The translations under genes were made by a program, and so were the position numbers. Shown piece by piece: positions 43,272-53,679 of a stretch of DNA of 64,000 bases. The notes under the pieces were generated by a model. That model was not told where the DNA came from, did no database searches, and saw only the letters and a program-made list of their open reading frames with translations. Position 1 is the stretch's first letter, and each line of letters begins with the position of its first letter. The DNA lies in NCBI GenBank assembly GCA_021781515.1, contig JAJXWR010000002.1, positions 1-64,000 of the forward strand. The letters run 5' to 3'. This stretch comes from Pseudomonadota bacterium (GTDB lineage: Bacteria; Pseudomonadota; Gammaproteobacteria; Pseudomonadales; Moraxellaceae).

Positions 43272-44226
43272 AAAAACAGAGCGCCGGTGAAGCGCCGTTG
43301 TGTGTCTGATCCCCCTGCCGGGCACCCAACGCCGCCATCCGTTGGGTAATCCCATTGATGATCGGCCATTTATGTTCACACCACGAAGGAGCCAGCAGAA
43401 TATCCCGGCTAGCCGTCCCGGTAATCCGGTGAAACACCACCTCGGCAGGGGTTTGCCGGATCATTTCAACGGCACAATCAATATATTGCTCCTGCGTCCA
43501 TGGCAGGTATTGCCCCTGGCGCCATTCATAGGCCAACCGGGTATTTTTCACGACGTGCAGTGGATGAATTTTCAGGCCTTCGACCCCAAGATGCACGACT
43601 TGTTGCAAACTTCGCAGCGCATGCGCCGGGGTTTCGCCGGGCAAGCCCACAATCAGGTGCGTACATACCTTGAGTTGTCGTTGATGTGCCCGCTCAATAG
43701 CCTCTTGGTAACTGGCAAAACCATGCCCGCGATTGATCGCCTGCAACGTGCTATCAAAGGCCGACTGTAATCCCAGTTCCAGCCACACCAGATATCCGTT
43801 ATTCTGGATTTCCTGTAATAAATCGAGAACCTGATCTGGCACACAATCCGGTCGCGTACCGACGGAAATACCCACCACCGCCGGCAACGTCAATGCCTCT
43901 TCATACAGTTGCCGCAATAAGGCGGTTTCTGCATAGGTATTGGTATAGGCCTGAAAATAAGCCAGTACCTTGCGGGCACCCGTCACCCGTACCACTGCCT
44001 CCAGACCGGTATGCACCTGCGCCTGGACACTCGGTTCTTCTCCATGTTCCGGGACAAAGGAATCATTATTACAAAAAGAACAACCGCCTGTCCCCAGTGT
44101 CCCATCACGGTTCGGGCAACTGAATCCCGCATCAATAGAGACTTTATGAATCCGTTCTCCAAAGCGCCGCAACAGATCCTGCCCCAGTGTATTGACATAT
44201 TGTGCCAGATGCTGATTATCTTTCAT
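43246..44226 (-). CDS. TIGR01212-type (YhcC) radical SAM protein
   Basis: [71 protein letters not shown]. Confidence 0.93.
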   Translation of the reverse strand: MKDNQHLAQYVNTLGQDLLRRFGERIHKVSIDAGFSCPNRDGTLGTGGCSFCNNDSFVPEHGEEPSVQAQVHTGLEAVVRVTGARKVLAYFQAYTNTYAETALLRQLYEEALTLPAVVGISVGTRPDCVPDQVLDLLQEIQNNGYLVWLELGLQSAFDSTLQAINRGHGFASYQEAIERAHQRQLKVCTHLIVGLPGETPAHALRSLQQVVHLGVEGLKIHPLHVVKNTRLAYEWRQGQYLPWTQEQYIDCAVEMIRQTPAEVVFHRITGTASRDILLAPSWCEHKWPIINGITQRMAALGARQGDQTHNGASPALCFFRTDGLSR

Positions 44227-44486
44227 GAACTTTTACGTGAATTCCCGGAAACAGACACAGGAAGGTAAAACGACGAATCCTTGCCCCGGTGGCACGGGTC
44301 TCATAAAACACCGCTGCCCCCCGACAGATTCACCGCTTTGTGGCTTACCCGTTCACTCTCCTTAACATATGCCACTAAAAATCACTCAAACCCGGCATGA
44401 CCGCCGGCTGTTTCGTTTTTTTTTGACCTGGAACAGGTTTTAAAACGCTATTGTACCTAAACTTTTGCACCTCTGCTCAGGAGTTG

Positions 44487-45986
44487 ATGTTCATGCCTTA
44501 CTTGGATTTACGTTCCTTTCTCGACGATCTGCACCATCATAATGATCTGCTGACCGTCACGGCACCGGTCAGCGCCCACCTGGAAACGACCGCACTGGCG
44601 CAACACAGCCTCAAAGAACAAGGCCCTGCCCTCTTAATGACTCAGGTCACACCCAGTTCACATCCTTGTCTGGCCAATCTGTTTGGCCATGAACGACGCA
44701 TTCAGCGGGCCCTGCGTTACCGTGCTTTTCAATCGTTTCGGGAGATTGGCCAACTGCTGGCGCAGCTCAAGGAACCACAAATGCCACGTTCGCTGGGTGC
44801 CTTGCTCAAATCCTGGCCTGAATACGGACAACTGGTGCATGCCCGTACCCAGGTACTCGATCAGTATATTGAACCCCATCAGGTACTCGAAGGTGATGCC
44901 ATTGATCTGAGTCAGTTACCGATACAGCAATGCTGGCCCGAAGACGCCGGGCGTCTGATTACTCTGGGCATGGTCGTGACCCGCGGCTGTCAGCAGGATC
45001 GCCAGAATATCGCCATTTACCGGCAGCAAGTGCTGGGGCCACGCCGCGTCATCATGCGTTGGCTGGCGCATCGGGGAGGTGCCCAGGACTACCGTTCCTG
45101 GGTGCAACAGTACCCGGAAAAACCATTTCCTGTACTCGTGGTCATTGGTGCGGATCCCTGCACCCTGCTGGCGGCGGTAACCCCCATTCCAGACAGCCTC
45201 TCGGAATATGATTTTGCCGGGTTATTGCGTGGCCATCCCAGTCAGGTAGTACGCAGTTCACTCACCGGACTCTATGCGCCAGCGGGGGCTGAAATCGTGC
45301 TGGAAGGCTTTATCCATCCCAATGACACCGCCCTCGAAGGCCCCTTTGGCGACCACACCGGTTATTATAATGCAACGGATCATTTTCCGGTGGTCACGTT
45401 TGAGCGAATGAGCCTACGGCCTGCCGCCATCTATCACGCCAGCTATATGGGACGTTCGCCTTTCGATGAACCGTCGGTCATGGCGCATGCCCTCAATGAT
45501 GTCTTTGTTCCCATCCTGCAAAAAGTATTTCCTGAAGTCCAGGATTTTTATCTGCCGCCTGAAGCCTGTTCCTACCGTATCGCCGTGGTCAGCATCCGTA
45601 AACAGTACCCCGGGCATGCCCGACGTATGATGATGGGCGTGTGGTCCTGGCTACGGCAGTTTACCTACACCAAATGGGTCATCGTCGTCGATGAAGATAT
45701 TGATGCCCGCAATTGGAGTGAAGTAATCTGGGCGATCACCACCCGCATGGATCCGGTACGCGATACCTTGCTGGTCGATCGCTCACCCATCGATTATCTG
45801 GACTTTGCCAGCCCGGAACCTGGCTGGGGTGGCAAAATAGGAATGGACGCCACCAATAAATGGCCAGGAGAAGTGCATCGTCCCTGGGGCCGCTGCATTG
45901 TGCCAGATGCCCAAGTACAACGTAAAACTGAAGCGCTGTGGGAACAACTTAAAAATTCAGCCAGCTTCGGGCGTAATTCAAAGTGA
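44487..45986 (+). CDS. ubiD: UbiD family decarboxylase
   Basis: YLDLRSFLDDLHHHNDLLTVTAPV; GMVVTRGCQQDRQNIAIYRQQVLGPRRVIMRWLAHRGGAQDY; EGPFGDHTGYYN; WVIVVDEDIDARNWSEVIWAITTRMDPVRD. Confidence 0.96.
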   Translation: MFMPYLDLRSFLDDLHHHNDLLTVTAPVSAHLETTALAQHSLKEQGPALLMTQVTPSSHPCLANLFGHERRIQRALRYRAFQSFREIGQLLAQLKEPQMPRSLGALLKSWPEYGQLVHARTQVLDQYIEPHQVLEGDAIDLSQLPIQQCWPEDAGRLITLGMVVTRGCQQDRQNIAIYRQQVLGPRRVIMRWLAHRGGAQDYRSWVQQYPEKPFPVLVVIGADPCTLLAAVTPIPDSLSEYDFAGLLRGHPSQVVRSSLTGLYAPAGAEIVLEGFIHPNDTALEGPFGDHTGYYNATDHFPVVTFERMSLRPAAIYHASYMGRSPFDEPSVMAHALNDVFVPILQKVFPEVQDFYLPPEACSYRIAVVSIRKQYPGHARRMMMGVWSWLRQFTYTKWVIVVDEDIDARNWSEVIWAITTRMDPVRDTLLVDRSPIDYLDFASPEPGWGGKIGMDATNKWPGEVHRPWGRCIVPDAQVQRKTEALWEQLKNSASFGRNSK

Positions 45987-46283
45987 TGTACCCAGATCAC
46001 AACAGGCTGTTTGCAGTCTATGATTGAATACAGCCATGTATTGCACAAACTGTATAAACCCAAGCATATCATCGGGGTTAGCCACTGCGCCGCTCGCCTG
46101 ATACGGGCGGGAAGCGACACCGTGGATAACCCGATTGTGGCACGGATAATTGGCAAGGGAATTACCGTCAATTTACAATAAATGAATGATCGTAACGCTA
46201 CGATCATATGCAATACGGGGAAGCGCCGATTGGCTGCGGCAAGAGACCCTCTTAAACTTGATGTAAATTTGTCTTCACCAATG

Positions 46284-46304
46284 GATCCACTTCAGAAGTG
46301 GATC
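46284..46304. repeat. perfect 10-bp-arm inverted repeat
   Basis: GATCCACTTC-A-GAAGTGGATC. Confidence 0.8.
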
Positions 46305-46643
46305 AACGGACAAAAGTATTTCAAAATACATGAGTTATGAATAAAAATATGAGCAAAGGCAAACCCGGCAAATCTGCTACACTCAAGCCATATGCTGTTG
46401 TCTGCCTGAGATAAATGGATAAAATCCTGGTATTACAATCTGACCTATTGATGATAGGTGTGGTACATTCAATAGTTTATTGCGCAAACATCGTATTTCT
46501 GCAAAAAATGGCACACATCATGCATATAATTCCCTGATTTTGCCTGAGCAGCAACAGTTATCCAGAGTTTGTGTTTTCTAAAAAATTCGATAAATCAATG
46601 CATATTACTTGCATTTAAAAATCAACCAAAATGAGTAAACACC

Positions 46644-47708
46644 ATGTTTGATGTGCCCTTAAAGAATTCACAAGAGTTTTACTCGACAATATTAAGTCAG
46701 TCTATTGCCGCACTTAAAATAAATACGTTTATGGATAATTTTGACGAAAAACACTTTAACACTGATGGAGTTGATCGCTCAAAAACATTCAACTCGGATT
46801 CATGCGCATTTTACTTTGACTGGTTCTTTAAAAATCATCCCCAACTGTGGAATGTTTATAGCATTCTTGATGATGAGACATCAAAATCCCTGTATGCCAA
46901 TTTAATTGCATTCAGACTCGCCAGCCATTTTTCTATTCGCATTCCCGTTGGTTTTTTTAACAAACCTGAGGCATTGGCAAAATATCGAGAAGCCGTTAAA
47001 TATACTGAAGGAAAAATAGAAACCAACGGCATGTATGGAAAACTCAAACATTATGATTTTATCTATAATGATCATCATTATAGATATGATGGTGTCGACT
47101 TGGAAAGTTATCTGTTCAGAAACCAGTATTTCTTCGATAGAAACGGAAAGAAAATCCAACCTGAACCAGGTGATTATGTTATTGATGGAGGTGCCTGTCT
47201 CGGAGATACTGCTCTGGTATTTTCCAATGCAGTAGGTCTGGAAGGAAAAGTGTTTTCTTTTGATCCTGTACGTGAAAACCTCGAAATCTTAAGATTCAAC
47301 ATAGAACAATTGCCTATAAGTAATGCAACCGCAATTCCCTACGGACTCTCTAATAAAGAATTTATCTGCAATCCTACACCGCTAGGCAGCTATGACCCTG
47401 GCTTCAGGGCCTTTAATGCACCAACACCATTACAAAAACTCGATAACCTGGTTAAGCAGGGTTCGATACCTCGAATTAATTTTATAAAACTTGATGTGGA
47501 AGGATCTGAGCTGGATGCTCTAGAAGGTGCCAAACAAAGCATTCAGGATTTTAAACCAAAACTCGCCATATCTCTTTATCATAACCCCGATGATCTTTTT
47601 TCAATTCCTTTGTACGTCAAGAAAACATTTCCATTTTATGATCTACATGTAGATCATTATACAATTCATAACGATGAAACCGTTTTATACTGCTCTCCAC
47701 GAGCATAA
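46644..47708 (+). CDS. FkbM family methyltransferase
   Basis: PEPGDYVIDGGACLGDTALVFSNAVGLEGKVFSFDPVRENLEILRFNIEQ; INFIKLDVEGSELDALEGAKQSIQDFKPKLAISLYH. Confidence 0.92.
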   Translation: MFDVPLKNSQEFYSTILSQSIAALKINTFMDNFDEKHFNTDGVDRSKTFNSDSCAFYFDWFFKNHPQLWNVYSILDDETSKSLYANLIAFRLASHFSIRIPVGFFNKPEALAKYREAVKYTEGKIETNGMYGKLKHYDFIYNDHHYRYDGVDLESYLFRNQYFFDRNGKKIQPEPGDYVIDGGACLGDTALVFSNAVGLEGKVFSFDPVRENLEILRFNIEQLPISNATAIPYGLSNKEFICNPTPLGSYDPGFRAFNAPTPLQKLDNLVKQGSIPRINFIKLDVEGSELDALEGAKQSIQDFKPKLAISLYHNPDDLFSIPLYVKKTFPFYDLHVDHYTIHNDETVLYCSPRA

Positions 47709-47763
47709 CATGCTGGACATGCTGCAATATCGCTGAGTTCAAAATTCATTCTGGAGTATTTTA

Positions 47764-49233
47764 ATGATTGAAAACTACAATATTCATGAAACCCTGGTTC
47801 AATCTGCCAATGGAAAAAGCCCTCTGATTCAGTTACTAAGAGACTCTTTTGATGAAGAATTCTATAAAAAGGCATTCCCGGAATGCCTCACAAAAGATGT
47901 TGAACCATTTCTCCATTATTTAATCTGGGGATTTAATGAACAAAAACTGCCAAACCCGCATAGAAATGTCATTAAAGAACTCATGAACAACCCTGAGGTT
48001 TCAAAATACTGTGGTTTTTCATTTAAAAACTACATTAATAATGATTATTCAAATGACAAAGCTGCCACCTATAATATCTATATCAAATTCCATGCGGCAT
48101 TTTACGAACGTATGCTGACTCATCGCATACAGGAAATCTATTTCCCAACAGAATGCCAGACCGCAAAAAAAATCATGGTGATTGTAGTCCCGGAAATTAA
48201 TTTTATGGGTGGTGGGGTTTATTCCCTTTTTTCTATTGCTAATACCATGCATACTCTTCGCCATCAACATGACTACAAAATACTTGTCATGACCCGGCCT
48301 AATTTCGTTTGTCAATCATTCTTCCGACAGATACACTTCAGGACTCAGGAAAATGTATTTCGTTTTGAACAAATTATCCACTGCGAATCAGCCGAAACAC
48401 TCTATATCCATATTCCTGAAGTTTTTGCCTCGACATTTATTCAAAGTCTGCATGCTGACGTTCTTGAGTACCTTAAAAAACGAAAAAATCTTTTCATCAA
48501 CATTGCAAATCAAAATATTCAGTTGATGCCTGAAAAAGAACAGTTCCAGAACCTGAGAGATATTGCAACGGAAATCACACAATCGGTTGCTCATCATGCC
48601 TACTTTAATCAAGAGTGTTCAAATCATTATAATTTACCCACAACGCTACTTCCAGCATACGTAGATATAAGCTCATATCCATCATCTAATTTTGATGAAA
48701 AAGAAAATCTGATTATTTACTCGCCTGATTACATGCCATGCAAACCCATAGTCCTTGAAAAATTAAAAGAACACCTTCCCCATTATAAGCTCGTTGAAAT
48801 CAACGGAATCACATTTGATCACTGTATCGAGCTTTCTACCCGCTGCCGTTTTGTGATTTCCTTTGGAGAAGGCTTTGACGGGTATTTACTCAATGGACTC
48901 CTGAAAAATGGCTGTGGGTTTGGCATATATAATGACCAGTTTTTTCCTGATCCCACCATGAAAGATTTCTACATTTTTTTTGACTCAGGCGAATCAATGA
49001 CTCAGCATATTGTTGAGAAAATCAAGCGATTAGAATCAGATCGGAATCTTTACGAAGAAATCAATAAAAAAGTTCTCGATATTTATAACCGTTTTTACAA
49101 TAAGGAAGAATACATTAAACGAATATCCAACCTGGTAAAACGTCAATTTGAACTGCGTCCCGCCTTGGCGCTCACCAAAATTGACACACCTTTGCTCACG
49201 GAAACGGCCCCACCGCATACCTGCGGGGTGTAG
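47764..49233 (+). CDS. probable glycosyltransferase
   Basis: IMVIVVPEINFMGGGVYSLFSIANTMHTLRHQHDYKILVMTRPN; C-terminal RFVISFGEGFDGYLLNGLLKNGCGFGIYND typical of GT-B donor-site region. Confidence 0.65.
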   Translation: MIENYNIHETLVQSANGKSPLIQLLRDSFDEEFYKKAFPECLTKDVEPFLHYLIWGFNEQKLPNPHRNVIKELMNNPEVSKYCGFSFKNYINNDYSNDKAATYNIYIKFHAAFYERMLTHRIQEIYFPTECQTAKKIMVIVVPEINFMGGGVYSLFSIANTMHTLRHQHDYKILVMTRPNFVCQSFFRQIHFRTQENVFRFEQIIHCESAETLYIHIPEVFASTFIQSLHADVLEYLKKRKNLFINIANQNIQLMPEKEQFQNLRDIATEITQSVAHHAYFNQECSNHYNLPTTLLPAYVDISSYPSSNFDEKENLIIYSPDYMPCKPIVLEKLKEHLPHYKLVEINGITFDHCIELSTRCRFVISFGEGFDGYLLNGLLKNGCGFGIYNDQFFPDPTMKDFYIFFDSGESMTQHIVEKIKRLESDRNLYEEINKKVLDIYNRFYNKEEYIKRISNLVKRQFELRPALALTKIDTPLLTETAPPHTCGV

Positions 49234-49802
49234 GCGTCAGTGAAAGGCACAAGGAAGTCGCCGGCGTGAAGCATGCGGTGCATTGTTTTCAAGATGGAAC
49301 CAAGGATTGCCGCTAATCGACTCCTCCGCAATTCGCTATGCCTGCAGGTGAGAATCACATCCTTCCCTTCCAGCGCTTTGCGATAACTTGCAACGGTTTT
49401 GGCTTGTGGTCGAAGGACTAGTGGTTCCGGAACTGTTTTAATCCCTTTTAGATCAGGGATCGATTCCGACGGTAACGGTGCGAACTCAATCGCACACCGT
49501 TATTGATATCCAATCGAAGCCTCATGAATTGGACGGCACAACTTCGAGAAGAAGGAGCTTCAGTCTTTTTACCGAGCTCCTGCGCCGACAAAACCTCGAA
49601 TCATGACTCAGAACTGCCGACCAATCACCGGTTACAACGCCGTGCCAGCAACCTCGCATGAAAACAGGGAATCGCCTTGCGCACACTCGCGAGGCCAGCA
49701 GAGAGAATGGCGAGTAGAGAGATAAAAAACACCCAGAGAACGGCAACTATGGGGTGAGCATGTTCAAGAGGCATCCCCGAAACAGCGCCAAATCTGGCGT
49801 TT

Positions 49803-49838
49803 CGCAGGCAATAAAAAAGGCCGGAGAGGTATCCGGTC
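49803..49838 (-). terminator. possible rho-independent terminator
   Basis: Minus strand AAGACCGGATACCTCTCCGGCCTTTTTT: GACCGGA/TCCGGCC stem (one mismatch) followed by T6; downstream of 50032-51566. Confidence 0.4.
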
Positions 49839-50031
49839 TTCGTTAATTGGTGATGCAATCGCCCCCTCACCTGCTGCTCCAACTTATTCTCTCAAAACAT
49901 GCGGATTCAAGTCAATGGGTTAGGATAATTTGTCCAATTCACACATCACAGCTTATAGAACCAAGAAGCTCAAAAACCCGTTGATCAGCAAGAATAGTAT
50001 TGCGGACTGGCAGGGCAACGGATTGTTCAAC

Positions 50032-50976
50032 TTACTGCGTACCGGCCTGACCTGCTTTCGCTCCATTATTCCACTGAGGCAAATCCAGTAACAAGTACCG
50101 TGGACGGCCATCACCAACACGGGTAACCATTGTTCGAATTTCTACTTGCTGATGAAGGTGCTGATTGATCAGATTAGCATCCTCAATGGCAGGTGACACC
50201 TTTCCAGCGACAACTTGACCTGTTCCAGTGATCTTGAATTCAAAGGTTCGCCGCTTCGGAAGAACACCTTGAAACTCTCCATGAAGCAGTTGCTCATCTT
50301 CGTGAAGGTTATCCTTGCTGATTCTTTCAAGACTCCGGCGAACCTGTCCGACATCAGTGAACCGGAATACTTGATTGCGATATTGCAAGGCACAAATAGC
50401 TTCGTTATCTGCCAGAGTACTAATGAAGGCTCGGACCTTGTCCAGTGCCCGCTGATTTAATTCAGACGCAGTGTCAGCAAGCAATTCATCGTTATCGTCG
50501 ATAGACCCCTGAAGCAAACTCTGAGTTCGCTCGATTGCGAGTTCTAGTGTCGTCTTTTCATCTATCGACAACTGCCCAGTGCGATATTCCTCAAATTCGA
50601 AACCGAACGAACCCATCGCTGTATTTGTAATCAGTAATTGATGCTGCTCCCTATTTGGAATAGGGCCTGTGGCCGCTAAACCACCGGAAAGCGAAGCAGC
50701 CACCGATGTCACGGTTTCGTTGAATGCACCAATAATCTTTATCCCAAAGTCTGCGAAGATTCCATAGCTGCCAACGACCGGACGTCCATTGAACGTTATG
50801 CGAGCACGTGCGGGTTCGCGCTCATTTATTTTCGCTTCAGAAATTCTGTGCTCGATCTCTTCCAATCTTGCAGTCAGACTGCCCAGATCAAGGACTTCGT
50901 CAATAGGTGTGCTCTCGATCATGCGCTGAAGAGCAGTTCGCTCGCCCAATAGCTGTACGAAATCTTGCCGAATCAT
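50032..50976 (-). CDS. uncharacterised protein, coiled-coil N-terminus, partner of DUF6932-like gene
   Basis: 314-aa ORF overlapping the next gene by ATGA; no family confidently recognised. Confidence 0.7.
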   Translation of the reverse strand: MIRQDFVQLLGERTALQRMIESTPIDEVLDLGSLTARLEEIEHRISEAKINEREPARARITFNGRPVVGSYGIFADFGIKIIGAFNETVTSVAASLSGGLAATGPIPNREQHQLLITNTAMGSFGFEFEEYRTGQLSIDEKTTLELAIERTQSLLQGSIDDNDELLADTASELNQRALDKVRAFISTLADNEAICALQYRNQVFRFTDVGQVRRSLERISKDNLHEDEQLLHGEFQGVLPKRRTFEFKITGTGQVVAGKVSPAIEDANLINQHLHQQVEIRTMVTRVGDGRPRYLLLDLPQWNNGAKAGQAGTQ

Positions 50977-51566
50977 ACAGGGACTCCTTGGCCGACCGAA
51001 TTGCCCAACTGTGCTCTTGCCAATGCCTCATTAACAGGTGCGAGATCAATCTGTACGTAGCCCTTCCATGCTTGGTTGCGCCGGTGACTCCACATGCTGT
51101 ACCAGTAGCTCGCTTGCCTCACCAATCGACTCGGAGCTTTGCCGAGATGTTCATAGTAAACATCAACAAAGTACGTATCCTTAAGTTCCTTATGCGAATC
51201 ACGACTAATCGGAAATAATTCTGGGAACGCCCGCTGGATATCCGTTTGGCTCTTGCCTGCAGGTAAATCGAAAAATGTCACAACATCAATATCATTTGGG
51301 GTGCGACCTTCGAGGATTTCAATGTTTTCAAGAAAACTCCCGTCCAACCACTGAAACCCACTAACCAATCCTGCGGTGTGGAGTGCAGCTCGATATTTCA
51401 AAAATCCCTCAAGAACTATTTTTCTTGGCGAGGTTTGCCCAAAGCGAAGGACAAAGTCCGTCAGCGAAACTGTGTATGGTGAACGTTCGGCAGAAGCTGG
51501 CAACTGCTCATCAATTGGAGGGATGAGGCCGAGTGAATTCCAAGACGGTAGCGCAACAGTATTCAT
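50973..51566 (-). CDS. DUF6932-like nucleotidyltransferase-fold protein
   Basis: FQWLDGSFLENIEILEGRTPNDIDVVTFFDLP matches a GSFxxN...RxPxDIDVVxF NTase signature; TYFVDVYYE; ATGA overlap with the downstream gene. Confidence 0.65.
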   Translation of the reverse strand: MNTVALPSWNSLGLIPPIDEQLPASAERSPYTVSLTDFVLRFGQTSPRKIVLEGFLKYRAALHTAGLVSGFQWLDGSFLENIEILEGRTPNDIDVVTFFDLPAGKSQTDIQRAFPELFPISRDSHKELKDTYFVDVYYEHLGKAPSRLVRQASYWYSMWSHRRNQAWKGYVQIDLAPVNEALARAQLGNSVGQGVPV

Positions 51567-51973
51567 TTGGTTGGATTGACTCGATCCCTATTTTGCAACC
51601 ACGATTTCGTATTATACCCTGCGAGTTCTGATCTGAAAACAACGAAAAAATTCGCCACCGTATTCTCCACTCTCCGAATCAATACAGTTTACTCTACCTA
51701 CCGGTACTGTCAGGTTAACTTTTTCAGGTGCACTTTATCGGACGCTTACTCTGATCTTTCCTTGAGGCATCGACAAGTGAATGAACCGGTTTTAGCTGTC
51801 TGAATGTAACATTATGCACGGATGATTTCCGAGCAAATAGAGAAAAATCCACTAGGGATCAGGAAATCTGAGATTGGTTCAAATTCCGTGATATTGCACA
51901 CGCCTATGCGTGTCAGCGCACTTTGCGAGTCTTTTTTTGAGCGTTGAGGTTGATTGTTTTTATTTCTATAGGA

Positions 51974-52447
51974 TTATCGAATCGATACAGGCAAAAACTG
52001 CTCCAGGATATCAGGAATGGTGATCAGCATATCTGCCTCACAAGCGATCTCACCGTTCACTAAACCAACACCATTGCCTTTACATATCCCCCTTTTCCAG
52101 GAAATGACTTCAGTCTTAATATCAAGGCGGTGGCCCGGTAACACTTCTTTACGAAAGCGTATTGTATGTTGTAACGCATGTGTAACTTTCCCTTTCAAGC
52201 CAGGCAGCGTTGTAATAGCTACGGTCAACATTTGCGCCATCGCTTCGAGCTGCAAAACACCCGGCATATTGGGATGACCCGGAAAATGCATTGGGAAATA
52301 CCATTCATTCAGAGACAGATTTTTATATCCATGCGCATAACGCCCAGGTAAAACCGCTTCAACATAATCAATCATCAAAAACGGATAACGATTAGGCTGA
52401 AATTCCTGCAGTTGTTGACCATTTAAACTAAATACACCCTCTGCCAT
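51974..52447 (-). CDS. FabZ-like 3-hydroxyacyl-ACP dehydratase
   Basis: RYPFLMIDYVEAVLPGRYAHGYKNLSLNEWYFPMHFPGHPNMPGVLQLEAMAQ. Confidence 0.92.
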   Translation of the reverse strand: MAEGVFSLNGQQLQEFQPNRYPFLMIDYVEAVLPGRYAHGYKNLSLNEWYFPMHFPGHPNMPGVLQLEAMAQMLTVAITTLPGLKGKVTHALQHTIRFRKEVLPGHRLDIKTEVISWKRGICKGNGVGLVNGEIACEADMLITIPDILEQFLPVSIR

Positions 52448-52458
52448 TTTTAACCTCG

Positions 52459-53679
52459 CTAACGAATATCAACCACCCGGGACAGTTCTGAAATCAACAA
52501 ATAGCCATCCCACACCAGATCCATATCAAGCGCCGAGCCTATCGATACAATTCGATCAATACCAACCACTCGATGTTTGAGCAGAATGTTGCGCCAAAAA
52601 TCATGACTGTAGCCAAAACAGGTCAATGTTTGAACCCGTGTTGTCACAGACTTTAATATCGAAACCAGTTGATCTTCATCAGCCATACATTCATAGAAAT
52701 AACCATAACGTCCTCTAAGCTCCACCCATCGTATCGGTAATTGACGCAGTTGCGCCCTAAAAACCAGAGGTTCATCATACCAATCTACTGAATCAAGCTC
52801 ATCCAGTAATACGGCATCCTTGCACGCCTGAAGTAATTTTTCTGAACCATGCAAAGGTTCACGAGGATAGCGCCGTAAAACAACAACTTTCAACGCATTC
52901 CAGAAATATTGCTGCGCATCGGCAATCAATGCTTGGCTCGAACCCGTCCAACAGATCACATGCGGTGATGAGCAAGCATTCTGATCCATCAAATAGGTAT
53001 CATTATAAAAACCTTCCGCAATCCGAGCCAGTGACTCTTGATCTTGAAGAAGCAGGGAATCTGCATGCACAACACAAAAGGAAGTTCGATCAGCAAAATG
53101 GATTTCACGAGCACGAACAGGGATCGGAAATTGACGAAAGCTTTGAATCGTATCATCCCCCCCCCAAACAATACGAGCATCGCAGAGGTCGGATAATCTA
53201 CGATTGATCGTTGCATCATGAGCATATTGAATACAGAGAATTCTTGAACGTAATGGAATAAAAACAGCCTGACAAAGCAGATCATTCAAAATTTCACAAG
53301 CCAGGTTCAACTGAGCAAAAAACGTTGAGGGCAATCGAACAACATTAGCATTCCCCGCAAGAAGCCCAAAAGCAAGCGAGTACAAACTATTAACAGGTAC
53401 ATTGCCTGGCGTGACATGAAACACTAACCCAAGACCTAGGCGAAGCAAGGAATCCTGATATTGTTTTTGTAAACGCTGAAGATTCGCACGACGCAGCCAA
53501 AATGCAAACGTTACCAGATCGGGATAACGCTTTGCTGATAAACTCTGCATAATCTGTTGGGAAAAGCATTCCAAAAACAAGCAGACAATTGCATCAAAGG
53601 GTACGGAAATACCGGGCTCATCAAGAACAGCGATATCGCCGCAAAGAATCGTTATGGCGTCAAAAGGTAGCATGGACAT
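52459..53679 (-). CDS. LuxC-like acyl-CoA/acyl reductase
   Basis: GLVFHVTPGNVPVNSLYSLAFGLLAGNANVVRLPS; FYNDTYLMDQNACSSPHVICW. Confidence 0.88.
   Translation of the reverse strand: MSMLPFDAITILCGDIAVLDEPGISVPFDAIVCLFLECFSQQIMQSLSAKRYPDLVTFAFWLRRANLQRLQKQYQDSLLRLGLGLVFHVTPGNVPVNSLYSLAFGLLAGNANVVRLPSTFFAQLNLACEILNDLLCQAVFIPLRSRILCIQYAHDATINRRLSDLCDARIVWGGDDTIQSFRQFPIPVRAREIHFADRTSFCVVHADSLLLQDQESLARIAEGFYNDTYLMDQNACSSPHVICWTGSSQALIADAQQYFWNALKVVVLRRYPREPLHGSEKLLQACKDAVLLDELDSVDWYDEPLVFRAQLRQLPIRWVELRGRYGYFYECMADEDQLVSILKSVTTRVQTLTCFGYSHDFWRNILLKHRVVGIDRIVSIGSALDMDLVWDGYLLISELSRVVDIR

Noticed and set aside
49522-49882. Two overlapping minus-strand ORFs (74 and 85 aa)
   Set aside because: No domain recognised, overlapping frames; likely noncoding or decayed mobile DNA.
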